NCBI GenBank assembly: GCA_012521335.1
Contig: JAAYMM010000083.1
Coordinates: 1-49,643, forward strand
From: Bacillota bacterium
GTDB lineage: Bacteria; Bacillota; Limnochordia; Darwinibacteriales; Darwinibacteriaceae
Reading direction: 5' to 3'
Length of the DNA: 49,643 nucleotides
Positions 9,053-19,162 of this stretch are shown here, piece after piece. Under the pieces are notes generated by a model that was not told where the DNA came from, made no database searches, and was given only the letters and a program-made list of their open reading frames with translations. A program made the position numbers and the translations under genes. Positions within the stretch are counted from its first letter, which is position 1. Each line of letters begins with the position of its first letter.

Positions 9053-10124
9053 TGATCTCATGAGCCAAGAGGAACTGGATGCCCTTCTGCAGGAGCACAA
9101 ACAGAAGAGCGAGTTCCCCTCGCTGAACACTGATGATTATCTCAGCGTAATCGAACAGGATACTCTCGCCGAGATCGGCAACATTTCCATGGGATCGGCC
9201 GCCACTGTGTTGAGTACCCTGGTCAACCATAAAGTGCGCATTACCGTACCCAAGGTCTATGTCAGCACCGCCAAGACAGTTGCTGAGTCCTATCCCATCC
9301 CCTGTGTCGTGGTTAACGTGGCTTATGTACAGGGGCTGCAGGGAGCCAACGTCTTGGTGATCAGAGAGAGCGACGCTTTGGTTATTGCCAACTTGATGAT
9401 GGGCGGAGACGGAACCAATGTCCCTTCGGAGTTGGACGAGCTTTATCTCAGCGCTGTTACAGAAGCGATGAACATGATGATGGGGTCGGCCGCAACTGCC
9501 ATGAGTGAGCTCTTTGGGCGGCCCATTGAGATCTCGCCCCCCGTTACCTCTTGGCGCGACCTGGCTCAGGATCCCTTGAATCCGGAGATCCCTGAAGACG
9601 ATCCCATTGTGGTGGTCGCGTTCCGCATGGAGATTGAGAACCTGGTGGACAGCACCATGCTCCAGATCATTGACATTGAATTCGCCCGAGATATGGTGCG
9701 TGCCCTGATGCCCCAAGAAGAACCCCAGGCCCCTGCCGCCACAGAGACCGCGGTGGCCGCGGAATGGGCAGACCTGAAAAAGCAGCCCGTGCAGAGCGCG
9801 GCTCCGCCAGAACCTCCGGCAGCACCGCCTACAGCAGAAAAGCAAGCCCATTTTGATTTAGGGAATGTGAACATCGATCTCATCCGCGACATTCCGGTGC
9901 AGGTCCGAGCCATTCTTGGCCGCACCAAAATGTCCATTGATAACATCCTCCGCCTGGGACCGGGCCACATCATGGAACTGGAATCCCTGCACGGAGAACC
10001 CATTGATCTTTATGCCAATGATACCCTGATTGCCCGTGGCGAAGTGGTGGTTGTGGGCGAACAGTTCGGAGTCAGGATTACAGAAATAGCCACGCCTCAG
10101 GACCGCATTACCAGTGTCCGCTAG
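9042..10124 (+). CDS. fliY: Flagellar motor switch phosphatase FliY (CheC-like domains + FliN domain)
   Basis: MSQEELDALL N-terminus, CheC-like EIGNISMGSAATVLS, C-terminal FliN IPVQVRAILGRTKMSIDNILRLGPGHIMEL. Confidence 0.93.
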   Translation: MMSDDLMSQEELDALLQEHKQKSEFPSLNTDDYLSVIEQDTLAEIGNISMGSAATVLSTLVNHKVRITVPKVYVSTAKTVAESYPIPCVVVNVAYVQGLQGANVLVIRESDALVIANLMMGGDGTNVPSELDELYLSAVTEAMNMMMGSAATAMSELFGRPIEISPPVTSWRDLAQDPLNPEIPEDDPIVVVAFRMEIENLVDSTMLQIIDIEFARDMVRALMPQEEPQAPAATETAVAAEWADLKKQPVQSAAPPEPPAAPPTAEKQAHFDLGNVNIDLIRDIPVQVRAILGRTKMSIDNILRLGPGHIMELESLHGEPIDLYANDTLIARGEVVVVGEQFGVRITEIATPQDRITSVR

Positions 10125-10153
10125 GGAGGCCGCTTGGTGAAGGGGGGAAGCCC

Positions 10154-12118
10154 ATGGACTTAAGTTCATTCAAAGAAGTGTTTGCCGCAGAAGCTCGCGA
10201 TTACCTGCAGTCCCTCAACGAGGATCTGCTCGACTTCGAAAAGAACCCGCAGGATCACAGCACTGTGGATGAGATGTTCCGTGCCGCCCACAGCCTGAAG
10301 GGCATGGCAGGGACCATGGGATTTGATGAGTTGGCTGAGTTCACCCATGAGATGGAAAGCGTCTTGGATCTGCTGCGCACTGGTGAACTGCAGCCGACCA
10401 CACATGTGATCAACGTCCTGTTTATGGCTGTGGACACCTTGGAACTGCTGCTCGATGAGACCATCAGTGAGCGGCCCATCAGCTCCTACGCTGAGCAGAT
10501 CGCAGCGCTGCGGGCTCTGGTGGAGAATCCCCAGGTTGCGGAAACGGCCATCAGCGGTGAGATGACATACTCAGCTGAACTCAATGAGTTTAACCGCGAG
10601 ACCATCAAACAAGGCATCGCCCAGGGTTACAAAGCCTTTGCGGTGTCTGTTGTGCTCAGGCCGAAGACCATTCTCAAGTCGGTGCGCGTTTACACCGTCT
10701 TCCAAGCCTTGGAAGAAGTTTCCACTATCGTGCAGAGCAATCCTGCAGTCCAAGATTTGGAGGATGAGAAGTTCGACCGCCAGTTTGCCTTGGTCCTCTT
10801 GACCAAAGAATCTGGCGATAGGATTCGCCAAATAGTGGAAGGGATTTCCGAAATAGAGAGTGTCCGCGTGGAAGAAATAGTGCTGGATACCGTGGAAGCT
10901 GTAGACAAGGCTCAAGACGAGACGGCAGCAGCTGTGAGCACTCAGGTACCTTCGGCCCCGGTGCGCATCAGCCGTCAGGAGCCGCTGGTGCGCGTGGAGA
11001 CGCAGCGGTTGGACAAGCTCATCAACCTAGTTGGTGAACTAGTGATCAGCCGCACCCAAGTAATTGAGATGGTGAAGAGCGGCGAAAGCACCGACCGCAT
11101 GGGTGCTTTGGATCAGTTGGATCGCATCACCACAGAGCTGCAGTACGCAGCGATGAGCTTGCGGATGGTGCCCATCAAGCAGGTCTTCGACCGCTTCCCC
11201 CGCATGGTGCGGGACTTAGCCCAAGCGCGAGGCAAAGACATCAATCTGGAGATATTCGGCGAAACCACAGAACTGGACCGGTCGATTGTGAATCAGATCG
11301 GTGATCCGCTGGTGCACCTGCTGCGCAACTCCATAGACCACGGTATCGAACCCAAAGCGGAGCGCATCGCCAAGGGAAAACCTGCGGCGGGAACCATCCG
11401 CCTAAGTGCCCGGCATGAGGGCAGCCATATTCTGATTGAAATCAGCGATGATGGTCAGGGCTTGAATATTGACCGCATCAGGGAAAAGGCCATTGAGCGT
11501 GGACTTCTGCCCGTCGGCACCAAGGAGATCTCCATGGCTGAAGCTGTCAACTTCCTCTTCCATCCCGGGTTCAGCACTGCAGAGACGGTGACCGACCTGT
11601 CAGGAAGGGGTGTGGGCTTGGATGCAGTAAAAGCCACCGTCGAATCCCTGAGCGGCACCATCGATATGGAATCGGAACCAGGCCGATCCACACGGACCAT
11701 TATTAAGCTCCCCCTGACTTTAGCCATCATCAAAGCCTTGCTGGTCAAGGTGGATGGCGAAACGGTGGCAATTCCTATCCAGGCGGTGAGAGAGAACATC
11801 CAAGTTGAACCGGGGCAGATCAAGACCATTCAGCAAAACGATGTGATCATGCTGCGCAATGAAGTACTGCCGCTGTATGATCTTGCCGATTGCCTCGGGT
11901 TTGCGCCTGTAGACCGCAGTGGGCCCCTACCTGTGATTATTGTGGAAGTAAGGGGTGAAAAGGTGGGGTTCATCGTGGAAGACCTCATCGGACAACAAGA
12001 GATCGTTATCAAATCACTCAGCAGTATTGTCGGTGATGTCAAGGGCGTAGCCGGTGCTACCGTGCTGGGCAATGGCCGCATTGCCTTGATCATTGACAAT
12101 AGTACGCTAATTGGATAG
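10154..12118 (+). CDS. cheA: Chemotaxis histidine kinase CheA
   Basis: HPt domain (AAHSLKGMAGTMGF), LINLVGELVISRTQV, LLRNSIDHGIE, DLSGRGVGLDAVK, CheW-like C-terminus. Confidence 0.97.
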   Translation: MDLSSFKEVFAAEARDYLQSLNEDLLDFEKNPQDHSTVDEMFRAAHSLKGMAGTMGFDELAEFTHEMESVLDLLRTGELQPTTHVINVLFMAVDTLELLLDETISERPISSYAEQIAALRALVENPQVAETAISGEMTYSAELNEFNRETIKQGIAQGYKAFAVSVVLRPKTILKSVRVYTVFQALEEVSTIVQSNPAVQDLEDEKFDRQFALVLLTKESGDRIRQIVEGISEIESVRVEEIVLDTVEAVDKAQDETAAAVSTQVPSAPVRISRQEPLVRVETQRLDKLINLVGELVISRTQVIEMVKSGESTDRMGALDQLDRITTELQYAAMSLRMVPIKQVFDRFPRMVRDLAQARGKDINLEIFGETTELDRSIVNQIGDPLVHLLRNSIDHGIEPKAERIAKGKPAAGTIRLSARHEGSHILIEISDDGQGLNIDRIREKAIERGLLPVGTKEISMAEAVNFLFHPGFSTAETVTDLSGRGVGLDAVKATVESLSGTIDMESEPGRSTRTIIKLPLTLAIIKALLVKVDGETVAIPIQAVRENIQVEPGQIKTIQQNDVIMLRNEVLPLYDLADCLGFAPVDRSGPLPVIIVEVRGEKVGFIVEDLIGQQEIVIKSLSSIVGDVKGVAGATVLGNGRIALIIDNSTLIG

Positions 12119-12129
12119 GAGTTGAGGAA

Positions 12130-12492
12130 ATGGCCAAGACGGTTTTGATTACTGATGATACTGCCTTTATGCGCATGACCTTGAAAAACGTCATCGAGAA
12201 AAACGGTTACCAAGTAGTCGGTGAGGCTTCCGATGGTGAAGAAGCCGTGGCATTGTACAAAGAGCTAAAGCCCGATCTGGTGACGATGGATATTACCATG
12301 CCGAAAATGGACGGCATCAGTGCCATTAAAGAAATCATGAAAATTGACCCCCAGGCGAAGATTATCGTGTGCAGCGCCATGGGGCAAAAGCCCATGGTTA
12401 TTGAGGCCTTGAGCGCTGGGGCTAAGGACTTTCTGGTAAAACCCTTTGACGCTGAACGCGTAGTGGAGTCGTTGCGCAAGATCGGTTCCTAG
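12130..12492 (+). CDS. cheY: Response regulator CheY
   Basis: VLITDDTAFMRMTLKNVIEKNGY...VTMDITMPKMDG; single receiver domain of 120 aa. Confidence 0.95.
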   Translation: MAKTVLITDDTAFMRMTLKNVIEKNGYQVVGEASDGEEAVALYKELKPDLVTMDITMPKMDGISAIKEIMKIDPQAKIIVCSAMGQKPMVIEALSAGAKDFLVKPFDAERVVESLRKIGS

Positions 12493-12495
12493 GGG

Positions 12496-13101
12496 GTGGC
12501 CTCCATAGTGCGCAATATGAAGCTGGATTTCCTGAAGGAACTGGCCAACATCGGCACAGGGCATGCCACAACGGCGCTTTCCCAGATGCTGAGCGGCCGG
12601 CTCTTTCAGCTGGTGGTCCCCGATGCCCAGATGCTCCCCTTTACCGAGGCTGCTGATTACATGGGCGGGCTTGAACAAGTTGTGGTGGGCATTTTTGTGG
12701 TCATCTCTGGCGATGTGAAGGGATATATGGCCTGTTTGCATCCCCTGGAAAGTGCCCTTGTCTTGATCAGACTCCTAACAGGCGAAGATAAGGCAGAGAT
12801 TGACGATATGGGCCGTTCGGCCCTTCAGGAAATGGGCAACATTATGGTGACCTCGTTCCTCAACGCCTTGGCTAAGATGACGGATCTGCTTATGGTGCCC
12901 AGTGTGCCGGGGTTGGCGGTCGACATGGCCGGAGCAGTGTGGGAAAGTATCCTGGCTGGAGCAGAAGTGACCAGTAAGGTGACAGTCATACGCACCAGAT
13001 TCTCTACGGAGGGAGAATCCATTGAGGGCCACATCATCTTTCTCCCTGATGATGAGGATTTCAATAGAATTGCTCGAAAAGTCGGTTTGGGGGACCTGTA
13101 A
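12496..13101 (+). CDS. cheC: Chemotaxis protein CheC
   Basis: LKELANIGTGHATTALSQMLSGR and LQEMGNIMVTSFLNAL motifs; alternative GTG start at 12508. Confidence 0.93.
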   Translation: MASIVRNMKLDFLKELANIGTGHATTALSQMLSGRLFQLVVPDAQMLPFTEAADYMGGLEQVVVGIFVVISGDVKGYMACLHPLESALVLIRLLTGEDKAEIDDMGRSALQEMGNIMVTSFLNALAKMTDLLMVPSVPGLAVDMAGAVWESILAGAEVTSKVTVIRTRFSTEGESIEGHIIFLPDDEDFNRIARKVGLGDL

Positions 13102-13580
13102 TGCCAGAGATCTTTGTCAACATGGGACAAATCAGTTCCTCCAAAGACAACGGTATCCTAACCACCGTAGGCCTAGGCTCCTGTATAGGGGTGACCCTGT
13201 ACGATGAGAAGGCCAAGGTGGGCGTGATGGGGCACATCTTCCTCCCGCACAGCAGGCCGAATGATGCCGATGCACCACCAGGAAAGTACGCCGATACGGG
13301 CATCCCCGCCATGATTGCCGAAGCGCTTCGCTTAGGTGCCACAAAGAGCAGGCTCCAGGCTAAGATGGCCGGAGGAGCCAACCTGTTCCCCAATCTTAAT
13401 CTGAACAGTGTCAGCATCGGACAGCAGAATATCGAAGCAGTAACAACGCTCTTGAAGCAGCACGGAATTCCCATTGTGGGCCAAGATGTGGCAGGTAACC
13501 ATGGGCGAAAGATGCGCTTTTTTGTTGAAAATGGGGTTGTGACAGTTACCGCGATTGGTAAAGACCCTGTTGAGATTTGA
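13101..13580 (+). CDS. cheD: Chemoreceptor glutamine deamidase CheD
   Basis: TVGLGSCIGVTLYDEKAKVGVMGHIFLP; one-base overlap with cheC. Confidence 0.95.
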   Translation: MPEIFVNMGQISSSKDNGILTTVGLGSCIGVTLYDEKAKVGVMGHIFLPHSRPNDADAPPGKYADTGIPAMIAEALRLGATKSRLQAKMAGGANLFPNLNLNSVSIGQQNIEAVTTLLKQHGIPIVGQDVAGNHGRKMRFFVENGVVTVTAIGKDPVEI

Positions 13581-13590
13581 GGTGAAGAGA

Positions 13591-14637
13591 ATGCCCATAC
13601 GGGTTCTGGTGGTAGATGACAGTGCCTTTATGCGCAAGTTAATCGTGGAAATTATCAACGCGCAACCAGATCTAGAAGTGGTGGGATATGCCCGCAACGG
13701 CGAAGACGCCCTCAAGAAGCTGAGCCGGCTGCGGGTAGATGTGGTGACTTTGGATGTGGAAATGCCCGTCATGGACGGTCTAGAAACCCTGAAGAGGATC
13801 ATGAGCGAGAATCCTCTGCCGGTGGTCATGCTCTCCAGCCGCACCCGCAAGGGATCCGAGACGACCATTCAAGCCCTGTCCCTGGGCGCGGTGGATTTTG
13901 TCTCGAAGCCCGCAGGATCGGCAGCACCAGAACTAGGCAGCATAGCGGACGAACTAGTGGATAAGATTCGCTGTGCAGCCATGGCTCAGCTGCCAGCGAA
14001 AAAGCGAGATCCCGCCGCCACGCCAAAACGTCCCTTGCCAACTCTGCCGCCCGTGCCATCTGGGGCCGCAAGCAAAATCGTGATTATTGGTTCCTCCACT
14101 GGAGGCCCCAAGGCCATTGAAGAGGTGTTCGCCCACATTCCAGCAAATCTGCCCGCAGGGATCGTAGTAGTACAGCACATGCCCAAAGAGTTTACGCACA
14201 GCTTTGCCGAGCGCCTCAACACCTTGTTTCCTTTTCCCGTCAAGGAAGCGGAGCATGGCGACTTGGTGGAAAACGGCAAAGCCCTTATTGCCCCCGGGGA
14301 TTACCATCTTGTGATCACGCCCGAACGCAGGGTAGCGCTCAATCAAGACGATCGGGTGATGTTCCTGCGTCCGGCCATTGATGTGACTATGGAAAGCCTA
14401 CCTGCCGTCTATGGCAAGAACATTGTGGGAGTGATCCTAACTGGCATGGGCCGCGACGGAGCCAAAGGTATGGCCAAGATCAAAGAGGCCGGGGGAGTGA
14501 CCATCGCACAGGATAAGGCCACTTCCACCATCTACAGTATGCCCAAAGCAGTGGCGGACGAAGGAAATGCGGACTATATCCTTCCGTTGGATAAGATTGG
14601 TGGGGTCATCACCGATTTGGTTTCTGCTTTAGGATAA
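13591..14637 (+). CDS. cheB: Protein-glutamate methylesterase CheB
   Basis: Receiver MPIRVLVVDDSAFMRKLI plus esterase IIGSSTGGPKAIEEVF, GVILTGMGRDGAKGM. Confidence 0.97.
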   Translation: MPIRVLVVDDSAFMRKLIVEIINAQPDLEVVGYARNGEDALKKLSRLRVDVVTLDVEMPVMDGLETLKRIMSENPLPVVMLSSRTRKGSETTIQALSLGAVDFVSKPAGSAAPELGSIADELVDKIRCAAMAQLPAKKRDPAATPKRPLPTLPPVPSGAASKIVIIGSSTGGPKAIEEVFAHIPANLPAGIVVVQHMPKEFTHSFAERLNTLFPFPVKEAEHGDLVENGKALIAPGDYHLVITPERRVALNQDDRVMFLRPAIDVTMESLPAVYGKNIVGVILTGMGRDGAKGMAKIKEAGGVTIAQDKATSTIYSMPKAVADEGNADYILPLDKIGGVITDLVSALG

Positions 14638-14650
14638 AGAGAGGTAGGCC

Positions 14651-15421
14651 ATGAGGGATTACGCTAAGCTGCAGAGGGATATCAACAAAACCTTAGGTAT
14701 CGATCTTACGGCATATAAAGAGCAGCAGATGCGCCGCAGAATCAACCAGTGGTTGGACAGGCACCGGCTTTCGTCCTACGATGATCTCATCGAAACCCTG
14801 GGCAGAGACCGGGAACACAGAGAGAAGTTCATCGAGTACCTGACTATTAACACATCGAGTTTCTTCAGGGATAAGCGGGTTTTTGAAGCCATAGAGCAGG
14901 TGGTATTGCCCAGCATCAGCAAGAACCGCCGCCCGCGCATCTGGAGCGCAGGGGCGTCCATCGGCGCGGAGATCTACTCCATCGCCATGTTGATGAAGGA
15001 AGCCCACTTTACGCCGGGCCTGCTGCTGGCCACGGATCTAGACGAAGCTGTCCTGGATAAGGCTAAAGCAGGCGTTTATCTGCCGACTCAGATCAACGGC
15101 ATGGACCCCAAGTATCTAGCCAAGTACTTCACTCAGATGAGCAACGGCAACTGGGCCATCGCCGAGAGCATCAAGAGCCTGGTCGTTTTCAGGCGGCACG
15201 ATCTGCTCAAAGACCCTTATGAACGCAATTTCGACATGATCCTGTGCCGCAACGTCTTCATCTACTTCACCAGTGAAACCCAGAAACGCCTCATTACCAA
15301 CTTCGTCCAGTCCCTTGTCCCCAACGGATACTTCGTCGTGGGTTCCGCAGAGCAGATTATGGACCCGACCAGTTTCGGACTCCAACGCGTGAGCTACTGT
15401 ATTTACCAAAAGTCAACATAA
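14651..15421 (+). CDS. cheR: Protein-glutamate O-methyltransferase CheR
   Basis: TINTSSFFRDKRVFEAIEQVVLP, RIWSAGASIGAEIYSIAML, DMILCRNVFIYF. Confidence 0.95.
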   Translation: MRDYAKLQRDINKTLGIDLTAYKEQQMRRRINQWLDRHRLSSYDDLIETLGRDREHREKFIEYLTINTSSFFRDKRVFEAIEQVVLPSISKNRRPRIWSAGASIGAEIYSIAMLMKEAHFTPGLLLATDLDEAVLDKAKAGVYLPTQINGMDPKYLAKYFTQMSNGNWAIAESIKSLVVFRRHDLLKDPYERNFDMILCRNVFIYFTSETQKRLITNFVQSLVPNGYFVVGSAEQIMDPTSFGLQRVSYCIYQKST

Positions 15422-15434
15422 AGGGGGGCAGCGG

Positions 15435-17399
15435 GTGACTAAGAAAGAGGCCTTGGGCACAGGCCGGACCATTGAAGAAGCCATCAAAGCAGCCTTAGTT
15501 GAGCTTGGAGCAAGCAGGGAGCAGGTAGATGTACAGATGCTTCAGGAGCCCGCCAAGCGGGGCTTCTTGCGCTTAAAGAGTCAACCTGCCCAGGTTAGGG
15601 TCAGCGTGAAAGAACCAGCAACCCCTCCTGCGGCCGCAGGAACGGTTGCGGTGGTCAACGGGCAGCTGCAGTACACACCGCCCCCACCAGGCGGCAGTGA
15701 GCCCATCATTGAGTTTGGCCCAGAATTGCGGGTGTCCTATCACGGCGAGCCAGTGCAAAAAGAGTTGCAGCTGACAGCTGGACTCGATCCCTTGGAGATC
15801 ACACTGCCCGCCGATACGGAACCAGAGCTGAACTACGATGTGGTTGTCGACCCTACAAAAACCAAGGCACAACTAGTCTGGAAAACCACTCCGGGTATCA
15901 TCCACCGCCTCGCAGACCAAGCGCCCCGTACCCGGCTGCGGCTGCAGGTGATCAAGCAGGAAGTGCAGGCACCAAGGCTTACCCCGGAGATGGTGAAGGA
16001 GATCGCCCTGGCAGCCGGGTTGAAGCATGGCCTGCGTCTCAGCGACTTGACCGAGGAGACGCTCAGCGCCCCTCACGGCGTGTTCGATTTGGCTCGCGGG
16101 ACTCCGGCCAAGCAGGGCCGTGATGCCTCCATAAAGTACGTGTTTCAAGACGATCCCCGCGAGGTTGATCTGGATGCCATCCGCGTTGACCACTATGAGC
16201 TGCACGGAACCTCTGGGGTATCAGAAGGTGCGGTTTTGGCCGTGAAAGATCCAGGGGAACCGGGAGAACCGGGTGTTGATGTTTACGGTCAGCCCATCAT
16301 ACCCCGGCCCGTTAAGGACGTCCAGCTCAAAGTGGGAGAGGGGGCCGTACTCAGCGAGGATGGCCTGCAGGCTATTGCCGCGGTTGCCGGTCTGCCTTTT
16401 CTGCAGGGGGGCGTGATTCGGGTCAAAGAAGTGTTTGAGCTGGCTGGGGACGCCGATGTATCCACCGGCAACATCACCATGGGCGGTGATATAGTAATCC
16501 GCGGCAGCGTACTGGAGAACGTGAAAGTCCAGTCCAACCATGGTTCCATTGTGGTGCACGGCTTGGTTAGTGGAGCGGTTCTGCGCACACGGGGCTCCAT
16601 AACCGTTATGCGCAACGTGGTGCGTTCGCGGCTTTTTGCCGGAGGAGCTTCGGTGGCTCGAATGAGGCTTTTGAACTTGCTTGAGCAGGTTTCCGAGCAG
16701 ATGGAAGGTTTGATCGCCGCTGCGGAATCCATCACTTCCCAGGCAGAACACATCTCCTTGGAAAACCTGGTCAAGCACCTCATCGAGTTGAAGTTCTCTG
16801 ACCTGCCTAAGCAGGTAAAAGACCTGACCCGCTTCTTCCAAGCACCAGAGGAAGATACCAATGGCGACGGCGAGGACACCGCTGCCCTCCTGGAGCTTTT
16901 GGATGCAGACCTGTTTGCCACTGAGGGCTTGTTCAAAAGCGATCTGGCCCGTCTGAAGCGGTATCACCAGACGGTGCTCAGGAACAGAGCTGCCATCGAA
17001 GAAGTGGGTATCCTAGAAGCAGATGTGCGGGTAGGCTATCTGCAGAACAGCAGAGTGGAAGCGTCCGGAACAGTCACCGTAACAGGGCAGGGTTGCTTTT
17101 ACTCAACGGTGCTGGCCGGGACGGGCTTTTCCGTAAGTAACGGAGTGTTTAGAGGAGGACAGGTCACGGTGGACTCGGGCAATGTCACAGCCCGAGAGTT
17201 AGGAGGGCCGGCAGGGATCGCCACGACAGTGAGCGTCGTGAAGCGCGGGCGCATTTCCGCTAGCCTGGTCCACCCCAATGTGGTTGTTACCATAGGCATG
17301 CAGTCCTACAAGTTCGATGAGACTACCCCTGCAGTGAAAGTGTTTCTACACGAGGGTAACCTCACAGTTTACAGTGGTTCCAATAAAATCCATGGTTAA
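15435..17399 (+). CDS. FapA/DUF342 family protein with N-terminal Jag_N-like domain
   Basis: N-terminus TGRTIEEAIKAALVELGASREQVDVQMLQEPAKRGFLRLKSQPAQVRV (Jag_N-like); repeat-rich C-terminus with GNITMGGDIVIRGSVLENVKVQSNHGSIVVHGLV. Confidence 0.82.
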   Translation: MTKKEALGTGRTIEEAIKAALVELGASREQVDVQMLQEPAKRGFLRLKSQPAQVRVSVKEPATPPAAAGTVAVVNGQLQYTPPPPGGSEPIIEFGPELRVSYHGEPVQKELQLTAGLDPLEITLPADTEPELNYDVVVDPTKTKAQLVWKTTPGIIHRLADQAPRTRLRLQVIKQEVQAPRLTPEMVKEIALAAGLKHGLRLSDLTEETLSAPHGVFDLARGTPAKQGRDASIKYVFQDDPREVDLDAIRVDHYELHGTSGVSEGAVLAVKDPGEPGEPGVDVYGQPIIPRPVKDVQLKVGEGAVLSEDGLQAIAAVAGLPFLQGGVIRVKEVFELAGDADVSTGNITMGGDIVIRGSVLENVKVQSNHGSIVVHGLVSGAVLRTRGSITVMRNVVRSRLFAGGASVARMRLLNLLEQVSEQMEGLIAAAESITSQAEHISLENLVKHLIELKFSDLPKQVKDLTRFFQAPEEDTNGDGEDTAALLELLDADLFATEGLFKSDLARLKRYHQTVLRNRAAIEEVGILEADVRVGYLQNSRVEASGTVTVTGQGCFYSTVLAGTGFSVSNGVFRGGQVTVDSGNVTARELGGPAGIATTVSVVKRGRISASLVHPNVVVTIGMQSYKFDETTPAVKVFLHEGNLTVYSGSNKIHG

Positions 17400-17413
17400 A
17401 GGAGCAGCACTTA

Positions 17414-17935
17414 GTGGGCTATTCGAAAACGCGTCGCGTGGTCTATTTAGGCCTGGCCACTGGCCTAGCCATGGCTTTGCACATCTTTGAAGGCCTGATT
17501 CCTCTGCCCACGGACCTCATCGTCCCAGGTTTTAAGCTGGGGCTGGCCAATATCATCAGCCTTTACGTTGTGGTAAACTTCGGCACCAAAGACGCGGTGG
17601 CCATTTCTATCCTGCGCACCACCCTAGGCTCTCTACTGGGCGGCACGTTCATGACCCCGACCTTCTTCTTCAGCTTTGCCGGCGGTCTGGCCAGTGCATT
17701 GCTCATGGGCTTGGTGTATAGGTACGGCTCGAAGTTTTTCAGCTTGCTGGGCATCAGTCTAATCGGAGCCATTACCCACAATGTAGCCCAGCTGATGGTG
17801 GCCTCTTTGATCATTGAAACGGTGAGCATTTTTGGCTATCTGCCTTATATGCTCTTTTTTGCCTTGCCCACAGGCGCCTTTGTGGGCCTGGTTACGGGAC
17901 AGGTGGTCAAATATTACTCGTTTCAACGATCCTAA
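17414..17935 (+). CDS. Gx transporter family / heptaprenyl diphosphate synthase component I-like membrane protein
   Basis: HIFEGLIPLPTDLIVPGFKLGLANIISLYVV...GALLGGTFMTPTF-type pattern; GTG start. Confidence 0.82.
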   Translation: MGYSKTRRVVYLGLATGLAMALHIFEGLIPLPTDLIVPGFKLGLANIISLYVVVNFGTKDAVAISILRTTLGSLLGGTFMTPTFFFSFAGGLASALLMGLVYRYGSKFFSLLGISLIGAITHNVAQLMVASLIIETVSIFGYLPYMLFFALPTGAFVGLVTGQVVKYYSFQRS

Positions 17936-18312
17936 AGCACATTCTGCAGGCTCAAGACTTCCTGTTGGCGCACCTGAAGCAGTTGGATCTCAATATTTGT
18001 AATCTCGGCTAAGGCCGAGCCCTTATCGTGCGTCTCCAGAAATGCCTTCAACCGGGCCAGATGAAGCGTAACCGTATCCAAGTCGTGGTTGTGGATAAAA
18101 GGGCTCCACACATCCTTGCACCGGGACCATCGTTCATCGATGGCGTTAACGCTGGCTAGTGCTTCAGACCACTGATCGTTTCTCACCGCGGCTTTGACTG
18201 AGGTCAAGGTGCGGGAGATCTGATCGGTGGTTTTTAGGATGGCGCTTTCTAGGTAAAGACCTCCAGCAATAATAACCACCAGAACCAGGAACATAGCAAT
18301 CCACAGCTTCAT
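17932..18312 (-). CDS. DUF4363-like membrane-anchored protein
   Basis: N-terminal TM then DQWSEALASVNAIDERWSRCKDVWSPFIHNHDLDTV; partner of the adjacent DUF421 gene. Confidence 0.7.
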   Translation of the reverse strand: MKLWIAMFLVLVVIIAGGLYLESAILKTTDQISRTLTSVKAAVRNDQWSEALASVNAIDERWSRCKDVWSPFIHNHDLDTVTLHLARLKAFLETHDKGSALAEITNIEIQLLQVRQQEVLSLQNVL

Positions 18313-18322
18313 GGCGTTCTCC

Positions 18323-19015
18323 TTACGGTTTCTTCCTTCGGGATCGTTCTTTGCGCTGGATGTACAGCTCACCATCGGTACTAAGCGAAGCGATGAGGAT
18401 ATCCGCGGGGTCTTTGGTTCCGTGCTTTTCCAGTTCGGTACGGAGCCAGCCTTCAGTGAGCCGCGCTTTCTCCAGTTCGGTTCGCATGACTTTGCCATCG
18501 AGAATCAAGAATAGCGGCAGGCCTTCGTACTTGGTATCCAAGTCTAAGTCCTTGGGTGTGACGGGCCGTGCTTGAGACTTAAGCATCACGCTGAGGTCGC
18601 CACTGGTTTCCAATACCGCAAACTCCACATCGGATAGGTCGAAGACGGAATTCAAGCGCAGCTGCTCCAGAAGCTCGTGGAGGTTGTAGCGTGCTTTGCG
18701 CATCTCAGCTTCTTGTATAACTCCGTTCGCAATAATCACACTGTAGCGCCCGTCGAGCACAGTGCGAAACCAAAGGGACTTGAGGCTAAGCACGCTGAAG
18801 GTGACCTGGACAAACAGGAGGGTTAGGATGGCAATGATACCGTTAATGAGGGGTATGTCACGATCCTGCATCGGAATGACCGCGAGGTCAGCGATCATTA
18901 TGGTGATCACCAGTTCAAAAGGTTCCAGTTGAGCAATCTGCCTTTTGCCCATAAGGCGCATGGTGATCATCACGAGAGTATACAGGATCAGCGTACGGGC
19001 CAAGGTGATGAGCAT
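18323..19015 (-). CDS. DUF421 (YetF-like) membrane protein
   Basis: MRLMGKRQIAQLEPFELVITIMIADLAVIPM and RKARYNLHELLEQLR are typical of DUF421. Confidence 0.88.
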   Translation of the reverse strand: MLITLARTLILYTLVMITMRLMGKRQIAQLEPFELVITIMIADLAVIPMQDRDIPLINGIIAILTLLFVQVTFSVLSLKSLWFRTVLDGRYSVIIANGVIQEAEMRKARYNLHELLEQLRLNSVFDLSDVEFAVLETSGDLSVMLKSQARPVTPKDLDLDTKYEGLPLFLILDGKVMRTELEKARLTEGWLRTELEKHGTKDPADILIASLSTDGELYIQRKERSRRKKP

Positions 19016-19162
19016 GGAACCCCTCCTCGCTCACATTATGCCCACGGGCTGGCCCCAGAATTCGGGCTTAGCGCTGGCTTTTTTCCCGCTCCACCTGGCA
19101 AAGCCGGGCGACTAATAGTATAATTAGGGGGGCACTTATTAAATCCAAAGGAGTACCTGGCA

